DNA from: an uncultured Alphaproteobacteria bacterium
Lineage (GTDB): Bacteria; Pseudomonadota; Alphaproteobacteria; Rhizobiales; Aestuariivirgaceae
DNA length: 7,262 bases
Direction: 5' to 3'
NCBI GenBank assembly: GCA_937868035.1
Contig: CALMLK010000305.1
Location: 1-7,262, forward strand
The notes below the pieces were generated by a model. That model was not told where the DNA came from. It searched no databases and saw only the letters and a program-made list of their open reading frames with translations. Positions 1-5,885 of the stretch are shown here, piece after piece. Position 1 is the first letter of the stretch; each line of letters opens with the position of its first letter. Made by a program: the position numbers and the translations under genes.

Positions 1-1369
1 CGTTCTCGGTATCGCCCAGACCGGCACAGGCAAGACCGCTGCCTTCGTCCTTCCAATGCTCACCGTGCTGGAAAAGGGCCGCGCCCGTGCCCGAATGCCC
101 CGCACTCTTATCCTGGAACCGACGCGCGAACTTGCAGCTCAAGTCAAGGAACAATTCGATAAATACGGCGTCGGCCAGAAACTCAACGTCGCGCTCCTGA
201 TCGGCGGCGTTTCGTTCGGCGATCAGGACACCAAGCTGATGCGCGGCGTCGACGTGCTGATCGCAACGCCCGGCCGCCTGCTCGATCACACCGAACGCGG
301 CGGCCTGTTGCTCACCGGCGTCGAACTGCTGGTGATCGACGAAGCCGACCGCATGCTCGACATGGGCTTCATTCCGGACATCGAGCGCATCTGCAAGCTC
401 CTCCCCTTCACCCGCCAGACGCTGTTCTTCTCGGCCACCATGCCGCCGGAAATCCAGCGTTTGACCGCACAATTCCTGCACAACCCGGTGCAGGTGGAAA
501 CGGCCGCCGTGTCGTCCACCGCCTCCACCATTTCGCAGTTCGCGGTGAAGTGCCCGTCCGATCCGAAGGACAAGCGCGATGCACTGCGTACGCTCATCCG
601 CTCGCAGGGCGACATCAAGAACGCCATCGTCTTCGCCAACCGCAAGACCACCGTGGCCTTGCTGGAGAAGTCGCTGCGGCGGCACGGGTTCAATGCGTCG
701 GCGCTGCATGGCGACATGGACCAGACGTCCCGCCTGCGGACGCTTGCCGCTTTCCGCGCCCAGGAAGTGACCTTCCTCATTGCCTCCGACGTGGCGGCGC
801 GCGGCCTCGACATTCCCGAAGTGAGCCACGTCTTCAACTTCGATGTGCCCATCCACTCGGAAGACTACGTGCACCGTATCGGCCGCACCGGCCGGGCTGG
901 CCGCGAGGGCCACGCCTACATGCTGGTCACCAGCCATGACACCAAGCACTTCAAGGCCATCGAGGACCTGATCAAGAAATCCATCGAATGGTTCGACATC
1001 GGCGTTTCCGCCGGAAGCGGCGACAGCGATGCAGCGCCCGAGGAAAACCGTTCGCGGGGACGTGGGTCACGCGGCCGGCGTGGCGAAGGCCATGAGCGTG
1101 GCGAGCGCCGTCCGCGCCGCAGCGAAGCACCGGCGGAAGTCGCGGCCGAGAGCACAAATGCAAAACAGGATGAACAGCCCGTAAAGGCGGAACGTCCTGC
1201 GCGCGCACGCCAAGAGCCCCGTTCAACCCAGCATCCCCGCCCGCAGCAGGCCCAGCAGCCGCAGCAGCGCCGTGAGAACCGCCGCGAAAAGGGCGATGAT
1301 GGCCCGGATTTCCGTGGTTTTGACCAGGGTAACATGCCGGCATTTCTGACCCGGACGACACGCGCCTGA
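1..1369 (+). CDS. DEAD-box ATP-dependent RNA helicase, RhlE-like (5' end cut off)
   Basis: This is an ATP-dependent RNA helicase that unwinds short RNA duplexes; in this family typical jobs are ribosome assembly and mRNA turnover in the cytoplasm. The reading frame runs in from the left edge (first full codon at base 2), so the true start, the Q motif and roughly 40-50 residues are missing. The ATG at 56 is internal, because motif I (AQTGTGKT, residues 5-12 counted from base 2) lies upstream of it. The other motifs follow in order: PTRELA (40-45), TPGR (89-92), DEAD (113-116), SAT (144-146), FANRKTT (from 211), the motif V block ASDVAARGLDIP (261-272) and HRIGRTGRAG (291-300). Both RecA-like domains are therefore intact. 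A tail of about 110 residues follows, first Arg/Gly-rich, then Pro/Gln-rich, ending in a short segment with NMPAFL that resembles the ends of other rhizobial helicases. Such tails usually bind RNA non-specifically. The family call is very secure; the RhlE subgroup is likely but not proven. Confidence 0.95.
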   Translation, partial: VLGIAQTGTGKTAAFVLPMLTVLEKGRARARMPRTLILEPTRELAAQVKEQFDKYGVGQKLNVALLIGGVSFGDQDTKLMRGVDVLIATPGRLLDHTERGGLLLTGVELLVIDEADRMLDMGFIPDIERICKLLPFTRQTLFFSATMPPEIQRLTAQFLHNPVQVETAAVSSTASTISQFAVKCPSDPKDKRDALRTLIRSQGDIKNAIVFANRKTTVALLEKSLRRHGFNASALHGDMDQTSRLRTLAAFRAQEVTFLIASDVAARGLDIPEVSHVFNFDVPIHSEDYVHRIGRTGRAGREGHAYMLVTSHDTKHFKAIEDLIKKSIEWFDIGVSAGSGDSDAAPEENRSRGRGSRGRRGEGHERGERRPRRSEAPAEVAAESTNAKQDEQPVKAERPARARQEPRSTQHPRPQQAQQPQQRRENRREKGDDGPDFRGFDQGNMPAFLTRTTRA

Positions 1370-1444
1370 TCTTAATCTGTTCGGCAAAACGCGGGACGGA
1401 TTGATTCCGCAGACTTTAACGATTGGCCGTTAAGGTTACGCTTC
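1370..1444 (+). promoter_or_regulatory. Helicase-PilZ intergenic gap, possible leader of the PilZ gene
   Basis: This is the only non-coding stretch longer than 14 bases in the window. I find no convincing rho-independent terminator for the helicase: the best hairpin, CGGA/TCCG at 1397-1409, has only a 4-bp stem and no T-run after it. No clear -35/-10 pair is visible, so the PilZ gene could be read through from the helicase or have its own promoter. AAGG at 1432-1435, nine bases before the ATG at 1445, is a plausible ribosome binding site. A GANTC site (GATTC, 1403-1407), the target of the alphaproteobacterial CcrM methylase, is present, but such sites also occur by chance inside the genes nearby. 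Confidence 0.35.
1416..1433. repeat. Perfect 6-bp inverted repeat before the PilZ gene
   Basis: TTAACG (1416-1421) and CGTTAA (1428-1433) are exact reverse complements separated by six bases. The right arm overlaps the presumed Shine-Dalgarno AAGG (1432-1435). The site could be a binding site for a dimeric regulator, or a weak RNA hairpin partly masking ribosome binding. It contains two TTAA half-sites, but they are ten bases apart, not the seven of a canonical CtrA site. Function is unproven. Confidence 0.4.
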
Positions 1445-1786
1445 ATGACTGAGGCGCACACCAGCATTCCGGCTGTCCCTCCACCCGCAACGAGCCATGA
1501 TGAGCAGCGGGTGGCACGGCGGATGCGTGTGCTCAAATCCGCGAAAATCGTGTTCGACGACTGGCGCGCCATCGACTGTACGATCCGGGACCTCTCGGAA
1601 ACAGGCGCCAAGATCCAGGTGGGCGGGGTTCACACCCTGCCACACAAGTTCCGTCTGCTGATGATTTCGGACAACACCATCCGCCCGGTGCAGATCGCCT
1701 GGAAGCTCAATGACGTGATCGGCGTGGCTTTCCGCGGACCGCCCGAAAAGGCGCCCATCCGCAAGTTCTCGACCGGTATGTGCTGA
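1445..1786 (+). CDS. Single-domain PilZ protein, probable cyclic di-GMP receptor
   Basis: This 113-residue protein is a stand-alone PilZ domain, a fold that binds the second messenger cyclic di-GMP and passes the signal to a partner, often in control of motility, exopolysaccharide or the cell cycle. Both halves of the ligand-binding signature are visible: RxxxR at R22-R26 in a very basic stretch, and DxSxxG at D49-G54 (DLSETG). The 23-residue spacing between them is normal for binding-competent PilZ domains. The first 20 residues are Pro/Ala-rich and probably disordered. There is no signal peptide, membrane segment or second domain, so it should be cytoplasmic. The ATG at 1445 is preceded by AAGG at a suitable distance. 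It lies 75 bases after the helicase on the same strand and ends six bases from the convergent sufA. The neighbours do not reveal its target. The family call is secure and ligand binding is likely. Confidence 0.88.
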   Translation: MTEAHTSIPAVPPPATSHDEQRVARRMRVLKSAKIVFDDWRAIDCTIRDLSETGAKIQVGGVHTLPHKFRLLMISDNTIRPVQIAWKLNDVIGVAFRGPPEKAPIRKFSTGMC

Positions 1787-1792
1787 GCGGCG

Positions 1793-2155
1793 TTACTCGG
1801 CGGCCTTGGCGGGCTGAAGCTGCACGCTCTCCCCGCATCCACAGGCCGACGTCTGGTTGGGATTGTTGAATACAAAGCCCGACTTCAGCACGCCTGTCTG
1901 GTAGTCCATTTCCGTTCCGAGCAGGAACATGAGCGCCTTGCTGTCAATCAGCACGCGGGCGCCACGGTCTTCCACCACTTCATCGAAGGCCTTCGCATCG
2001 CGGGCCCATTCCATGGTGTATTCCATGCCGGCGCAGCCGCCCTTCTTGACGCCGATGCGCAGCCCCACGCCTTCGCCCTTCGCCATCAGGTCACGGATGC
2101 GCGTTGCAGCGGCATCGGTCAGCTTCATCACCTGCGGTCTTGCAGCTTGTGCCAT
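1793..2155 (-). CDS. sufA: SufA, A-type Fe-S cluster carrier (HesB/IscA family)
   Basis: This 120-residue protein belongs to the A-type carriers, small cytoplasmic proteins that accept an Fe-S cluster from the SufBCD scaffold and deliver it to target enzymes. The three ligand cysteines of the family are present: C41 in GGCAGMEY, and C105 and C107 in the C-terminal CGCGE motif. Length is normal for the family. The frame stays open upstream to 2218, but I chose the ATG at 2155. It follows a GGTGAGG ribosome binding site at good spacing, the protein then aligns from the usual N-terminus (MKLTDAA at residues 10-16), and the longer version would overlap sufT by about 55 bases. It is the last gene of the operon; only eight bases separate it from sufT, and the binding site overlaps the sufT stop codon. 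SufA, IscA and ErpA look alike, so the name rests mainly on the suf context. Confidence 0.94.
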   Translation of the reverse strand: MAQAARPQVMKLTDAAATRIRDLMAKGEGVGLRIGVKKGGCAGMEYTMEWARDAKAFDEVVEDRGARVLIDSKALMFLLGTEMDYQTGVLKSGFVFNNPNQTSACGCGESVQLQPAKAAE

Positions 2156-2163
2156 GTCCAACC

Positions 2164-2556
2164 TCACCACATGTTCAGCGCCATGCGGGCTTCCTCGCTC
2201 ATGCGCGAGTGGTCCCACGGCGGATCAAAGACAATCTTGGCCTTGACGGCCTGCACGCCGGCGACGGAGCCAACCGCATTCTCAACCCAGCCCGGCATAT
2301 CGCCAGCGACCGGGCAACCCGGTGCCGTCAACGTCATGTCGATGGCGACGTTGCGGTCGTCATCGATGTCGACCTTGTAGATCAATCCCAGTTCATAAAT
2401 GTCGACAGGAATTTCCGGATCGTAGACGGTCTTCAGGGCCGTGACGATGTCATCGGTCAGGCGCGCCAACTCGTCCGGCGGAATGGCCGACGGGTTTGGC
2501 GCATTCGCCGATGCCGAAGCGGAAACATCCGTTGATGTCAATGCAGCGTCCATCAT
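2164..2556 (-). CDS. sufT: SufT/SufX-type DUF59 (MIP18 family) Fe-S maturation protein
   Basis: This 130-residue protein has a DUF59/MIP18 domain. In bacteria SufT is an auxiliary maturation factor that matters when demand for Fe-S proteins is high; its exact chemistry is not settled. The domain covers about residues 30-130. It contains DPEIPVDIYELGLIY (46-60), the conserved cysteine C81 in TAPGCPVAGD, and a C-terminal block with DPPW and MSEEAR ending in MW, typical of the suf-linked proteobacterial form. The first 27 residues are Ala/Ser/Pro-rich and probably disordered. Translation can begin at either of two adjacent ATGs (2556 or 2553). I chose the first: it overlaps the sufS stop as ATGA and has AGAGGA seven bases before it. 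In Rhizobium the gene in this position has been called sufX. A PaaD-type relative is the main alternative, but the suf context argues against it. Confidence 0.9.
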   Translation of the reverse strand: MMDAALTSTDVSASASANAPNPSAIPPDELARLTDDIVTALKTVYDPEIPVDIYELGLIYKVDIDDDRNVAIDMTLTAPGCPVAGDMPGWVENAVGSVAGVQAVKAKIVFDPPWDHSRMSEEARMALNMW

Positions 2557-3770
2557 CCAAAGATCCTCTGGGCAGAGATAAGGGCGTCGGCGAGTTTATC
2601 AACCTCGTCGCGCGTGTTGTACATTGCAAAGGATGCACGGCAGGTGGCCGTCACGCCAAACCGTTGCAGCAGAGGTTGCGTGCAGTGCGTGCCTGCACGT
2701 ACGGCGACACCTTGCCTGTCGATCACGGTTGCAACGTCATGAGCATGGGCACCGTTCATGGTGAACGAGATGATCGGGCCTTTGTCGCGGGCGCGCCCAT
2801 AGATGCGCAGGCTGTTGATGGCCGAGAGTCGCTCCATGGCGTAGTCGTGGAGACTCTTTTCGTGGGCCGCGATGTTCTCGACGCCGGCGCGGGCCATGTA
2901 GTCGAGGGCAGCGCCAAGGCCGATCGCTTCCACGATCGCCGGCGTTCCGGCCTCGAAGCGGTGAGGCGGATCGTTGTAGGTGATGCCATCGGTTGTCACT
3001 TCCGAAATCATCTCGCCGCCCCCCTGATAGGGCGGCATTCTCTTCAAGAGTTCGGCCTTGCCATAGAGTACGCCGATGCCGGTGGGCCCGTAGGTCTTGT
3101 GACCGGTGAAGACGAGGAAGTCGGCATCAAGGGCCTGGACGTCGACGTGGCCGTGAACGGCGCCCTGGCTCGCATCCACCAGCACGGGAATGCCCTTCGC
3201 GTGGGCAAGGCGAATGATCTCGTGAACCGGCGTCACCGTGCCGAGGGCATTCGACATCATGGTGATGGCCACCATCCGCGTTCGGGGGCCGAGCAGCTTG
3301 GCGAATTCCTCCAGCAGGAAATTGCCGTCAGCATCGACCGGCGCCCACTTCAGTACAGCCCCCTTGCGCTCGCGGTGGAAATGCCAGGGCACGATGTTGG
3401 AGTGATGTTCGAGAATGGAGAGTACGATCTCATCGCCCTCCCCGATCACCAGGCCGCCGTAGCTTTGTGCCACGAGGTTGATCGCCTCTGTGGCGTTGCG
3501 GGTGAAGATGAGCTGGTCCTTGGATGGCGCGTTCAAAAACCGCCGGACACTTTCCCGTGCGTCTTCAAATGCTTGCGTCGCTGCGTTCGAGAGATAGTGG
3601 AGGCCGCGGTGGACGTTGGCGTATTCCTCCGTCATGCTTTTCGTCATGGCGTCGATGACGGCACGCGGCTTCTGGGCGGATGCGGCATTGTCGAGATAGA
3701 CAAGCGGCTTGCCATAGACCTCGCGGGCGAGGATGGGGAAATCGGAGCGGATTTTCGAAACGTCAAACAT
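2553..3770 (-). CDS. sufS: SufS, group II cysteine desulfurase (PLP enzyme)
   Basis: SufS removes sulfur from L-cysteine, giving alanine and an enzyme persulfide that feeds cluster assembly on SufBCD. The 405-residue length matches the family and the catalytic set is complete. K225 in FTGHKTYGP forms the Schiff base with pyridoxal phosphate, H123 in LEHHSN stacks on the cofactor, and D199 and Q202 contact it. C363 in RAGTHCTQP is the persulfide cysteine, and R378 in the RASFAMYNT block should hold the substrate carboxylate. These lie one residue before their E. coli SufS counterparts as I recall them. The short active-site loop is that of group II enzymes, which normally need SufE or SufU as sulfur acceptor; neither gene is in this window. 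The ATG at 3770 shares its A with the sufD stop (TGATG). I see no clear Shine-Dalgarno, so it probably depends on coupling to sufD translation. Confidence 0.97.
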   Translation of the reverse strand: MFDVSKIRSDFPILAREVYGKPLVYLDNAASAQKPRAVIDAMTKSMTEEYANVHRGLHYLSNAATQAFEDARESVRRFLNAPSKDQLIFTRNATEAINLVAQSYGGLVIGEGDEIVLSILEHHSNIVPWHFHRERKGAVLKWAPVDADGNFLLEEFAKLLGPRTRMVAITMMSNALGTVTPVHEIIRLAHAKGIPVLVDASQGAVHGHVDVQALDADFLVFTGHKTYGPTGIGVLYGKAELLKRMPPYQGGGEMISEVTTDGITYNDPPHRFEAGTPAIVEAIGLGAALDYMARAGVENIAAHEKSLHDYAMERLSAINSLRIYGRARDKGPIISFTMNGAHAHDVATVIDRQGVAVRAGTHCTQPLLQRFGVTATCRASFAMYNTRDEVDKLADALISAQRIFG

Positions 3771-4930
3771 CAGCGGCGTGCGAGCCAGCCCTCCGCATAA
3801 TGGGTGAGTGCCTCGCGCACGCCTTCATGTTCCACCGTCTCGAAGGCTTCGCCCGCGAACGCGGCGATGAGCAGCGACTTCGCTTCCGCCTCCGGAATGC
3901 CGCGCGACTTGAGGTAGAAGAGATGATCGTGGTTGATGTCTCCGGCGGTGGCGCCGTGGCCGCAAACCACATCATCCGCATAGATTTCCAGTTCCGGCTT
4001 GGCGTCGAATTCCGCCGTCTCCGAGAGGAGCAGCGCATGCGACGATTGCTTGCCATCGGTCTTCTGTGCGTCCGGGCGCACGATGACCTTGCCCTGGAAG
4101 ATGCCGCGAGCCGTGTCGTCCATCACGCACTGGAACAATTCGCGCGAGGTGCAGTGCGGAACGGCATGATCGACGACCAGACGCGAGTCCGCGTGCTGGC
4201 TGCCGTTGAGCAGATAAGCTCCCGCGATACGCGCGTCGGCATTCTGGCCAAGGAAGGTGTAGGTTCCGTTCTGCCGGTTCAAGGCAGCGCCGGAAGTAAG
4301 CGTGAAGCCGCGCAACACGGCATCGGCCGCCAGTGTCACGATGGCGTGGGAGAGGTGCGTGGACTTGCCCGACTCTCGTTCGATCTTGATGTGGTCCAGG
4401 CGTGCGCCCTTGCCCACGGCGATCTCGATCACGGCGTTGCAGAGATAATCGCCCTCGCCCACATAGGTCTCGATCAGCGTGGCGGTGGCGCCGTCGGCCA
4501 CGGTGATGCTGTGGCGGAGGCCCATGGCGCGCTGCGGGCCATCGGTTGCCACATGCAGGATCTCAATGGGCAGATCGGCATTGCCTTCCAGCGTGAGAGC
4601 AGCGCCCTCCGCCTGCAACCGAGACCCCATGGCGACGATCACGTCGTCGGGGAAAGCAACAGGCGCGCTGACGCTGCCCTGCGGAAGTTGCGAGCGGGCG
4701 GCGTCAAAGGTGCCGTTGACGAACACGATGCGCTTCGCCTTCACGGCGGCCAGGGGTGCTGCGGCCACGAGGCGGTCGATCTCCGCATCGCGGGCTGTCA
4801 CGGCCTGCCTGCCATAGGGAGCGGAGATGAGGCGGCGCAAATCGGTCCACTTCCACTCTTCGCTGCGGCGGTTGGGCAGGCTCATGCCCAATGCGGTTTC
4901 CGCCGGTGTGCTGGGGACGATAGCGTTCAT
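3770..4930 (-). CDS. sufD: SufD, scaffold subunit of the SufBCD complex
   Basis: SufD pairs with SufB through a beta-helix core; with SufC they form the cytoplasmic scaffold on which Fe-S clusters are built. The protein has 386 residues. It starts with a short helical region containing RRSEEWKWTDLR (21-32), the conserved entry motif, followed by the long beta-helix domain. The C-terminal SufBD signature holds CGHGATAGDINHDHLFYLKS (323-342). H325 should be the counterpart of E. coli SufD His360, proposed to take part in cluster formation at the SufB-SufD interface. The frame is open upstream to 5179, but that extension lies inside sufC and is Arg-rich shadow sequence. The ATG at 4930 overlaps the sufC stop (ATGA) and has GGAAGG five bases before it. 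At 386 residues it is shorter at the N-terminus than E. coli SufD (about 423), while the core is complete. Confidence 0.94.
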   Translation of the reverse strand: MNAIVPSTPAETALGMSLPNRRSEEWKWTDLRRLISAPYGRQAVTARDAEIDRLVAAAPLAAVKAKRIVFVNGTFDAARSQLPQGSVSAPVAFPDDVIVAMGSRLQAEGAALTLEGNADLPIEILHVATDGPQRAMGLRHSITVADGATATLIETYVGEGDYLCNAVIEIAVGKGARLDHIKIERESGKSTHLSHAIVTLAADAVLRGFTLTSGAALNRQNGTYTFLGQNADARIAGAYLLNGSQHADSRLVVDHAVPHCTSRELFQCVMDDTARGIFQGKVIVRPDAQKTDGKQSSHALLLSETAEFDAKPELEIYADDVVCGHGATAGDINHDHLFYLKSRGIPEAEAKSLLIAAFAGEAFETVEHEGVREALTHYAEGWLARR

Positions 4931-5682
4931 GCCGCCTTCCCCGTGAAGCGGGCATAGCCCTTTTCTTCCAGTTCCAGCGCCAGTTCCTTGCCGCCCGTCT
5001 TCACGATCTTGCCATCGGAGAGCACATGCACCTTGTCGGGCACGATGTAGTCCAGCAGGCGCTGATAGTGGGTGATGACGATCATGGCGCGGTCCGGCGA
5101 ACGCAGGGCATTCACGCCTTCGGCCACGACGCGAAGCGCGTCGATGTCGAGGCCGGAGTCCGTTTCGTCCAGCACGCACAGCGACGGTTCGAGCACGGCC
5201 ATCTGGAGGATTTCAGCGCGCTTCTTCTCGCCGCCGGAAAAACCGACGTTGACAGGCCGCCTGAGCATCTCCTGCGAGACGTTGAGTTTGGCGGCGCGGT
5301 CCTTGACCATGCGCATGAAGTCAGGGGCGGACATTTCCTTCTGGCCGCGCGCCTTGCGCTGCGCGTTGAGCGCCACCTTGAGGAACTGCATGGTGGCGAC
5401 GCCGGGAATTTCGATGGGGTACTGGAAGGCGAGGAACACGCCCTTGGCGGCGCGGTCATTCGGCTCCATGGCCAGCAGGTCCTCGCCCTTGAAGGTCACG
5501 GACCCTTCCGTCACTTCGTAGCCTTCGCGGCCCGAGAGGACGTAGGACAGCGTGGACTTGCCCGAACCGTTGGGGCCCATGATGGCATGCACTTCGCCCG
5601 GCTTCACCGACAGCGTCAGACCCTTGAGGATTTCGCGCGGCTCGTCTTCGAGCTTGACGTGGAGATTGTTGATTTCGAGCAT
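4927..5682 (-). CDS. sufC: SufC, ABC-type ATPase of the SufBCD scaffold
   Basis: SufC is a soluble ABC ATPase that drives conformational change in SufB-SufD during Fe-S assembly; despite its fold it is not a transporter. The 251-residue protein shows every ABC motif in order: Walker A GPNGSGKST (36-44, with K42), the Q-loop glutamine Q87 in FQYPIEIPG, the signature FSGGEKKRAE (148-157), Walker B ending in LDE with catalytic E173, the D-loop SGLDIDA (176-182) and the H-loop histidine H205 in VITHYQ. The ETDSGLDIDAL stretch is characteristic of SufC. Length is normal. The start at 5682 follows the small upstream ORF by 14 bases, with only a weak ribosome binding site (GAG or CGGA) in the gap, so coupling to upstream translation is likely. 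Its stop overlaps the sufD start by four bases. Confidence 0.97.
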   Translation of the reverse strand: MLEINNLHVKLEDEPREILKGLTLSVKPGEVHAIMGPNGSGKSTLSYVLSGREGYEVTEGSVTFKGEDLLAMEPNDRAAKGVFLAFQYPIEIPGVATMQFLKVALNAQRKARGQKEMSAPDFMRMVKDRAAKLNVSQEMLRRPVNVGFSGGEKKRAEILQMAVLEPSLCVLDETDSGLDIDALRVVAEGVNALRSPDRAMIVITHYQRLLDYIVPDKVHVLSDGKIVKTGGKELALELEEKGYARFTGKAA

Positions 5683-5696
5683 GATGGTGTCCGGTC

Positions 5697-5885
5697 TCAG
5701 GTGTGCGTGAAATATTTGTAGGCAAAGGTGATGACGGCGATGCCGGCCATGCCCTTCAGGGCATCCAGGGCGGCGCGGGGTGCGGCGTCCTCCAGCAAGG
5801 CGCGCCGGTAGGCAGCGAAGCGGAAGGCGCCAAACACGATGCCAAGGCCGATGGGCATGGCAATGTCGAGGGCGGACAGCGTCAT
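5697..5885 (-). CDS. Small 62-residue hydrophobic protein encoded between sufB and sufC
   Basis: I do not recognise this protein. Several features suggest it is truly translated. Its ATG (5885) overlaps the sufB stop as ATGA. The end of sufB carries GGAAGGGAG, a near-ideal Shine-Dalgarno, six bases before that ATG. By my count 53 of 62 codons end in G or C, like the real genes around it. It leaves only 14 bases before sufC. The sequence has a hydrophobic stretch at about residues 5-21, a charged middle (R22, R27, R28, E32, D33, R37, D41, K44) and a second, shorter hydrophobic stretch at about 46-56 followed by aromatic residues. Two short membrane helices joined by a cytoplasmic loop are possible; amphipathic helices in a soluble protein are the alternative. 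It has no cysteine and a single histidine near the end, so it is unlikely to hold a cluster. Its position suggests a link to Fe-S assembly, but function is unknown. Confidence 0.72.
   Translation of the reverse strand: MTLSALDIAMPIGLGIVFGAFRFAAYRRALLEDAAPRAALDALKGMAGIAVITFAYKYFTHT

Noticed and set aside
286..852. A 188-codon minus-strand frame opposite the helicase gene
   Set aside because: It is antisense to the conserved helicase core and shows no recognisable domain or start signal.
1391..1415. A rho-independent terminator after the helicase gene
   Set aside because: The best stem is only four base pairs and no run of T follows it.
1416..1433. A canonical CtrA binding site before the PilZ gene
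   Set aside because: The two TTAA half-sites are ten bases apart, whereas the known site needs seven, so I report only an inverted repeat.
2156..2218. A 21-residue N-terminal extension of SufA
   Set aside because: It overlaps the end of sufT, and the ATG at 2155 has a good ribosome binding site and gives the normal SufA length.
2496..3800. A 434-codon open frame on the plus strand opposite sufS and the start of sufT
   Set aside because: It is antisense to sufS, whose full set of catalytic motifs is intact. Long open antisense frames are common in high-GC genes because of G/C-rich third positions. Its translation shows no recognisable domain.
3680..4957. A 425-codon open frame on the plus strand opposite sufD
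   Set aside because: It mirrors the whole of sufD and extends into both neighbours, has His/Arg/Gly-rich shadow composition and shows no motif. sufD is the supported gene.
4931..5179. An 83-residue N-terminal extension of SufD from an upstream ATG
   Set aside because: It lies wholly inside sufC in another frame, is Arg/Gly-rich, and the ATG at 4930 has both a ribosome binding site and the ATGA overlap.
5026..5721. A 231-codon plus-strand frame opposite sufC
   Set aside because: sufC carries every ABC ATPase motif in order on the minus strand; the plus-strand frame is a compositional shadow.
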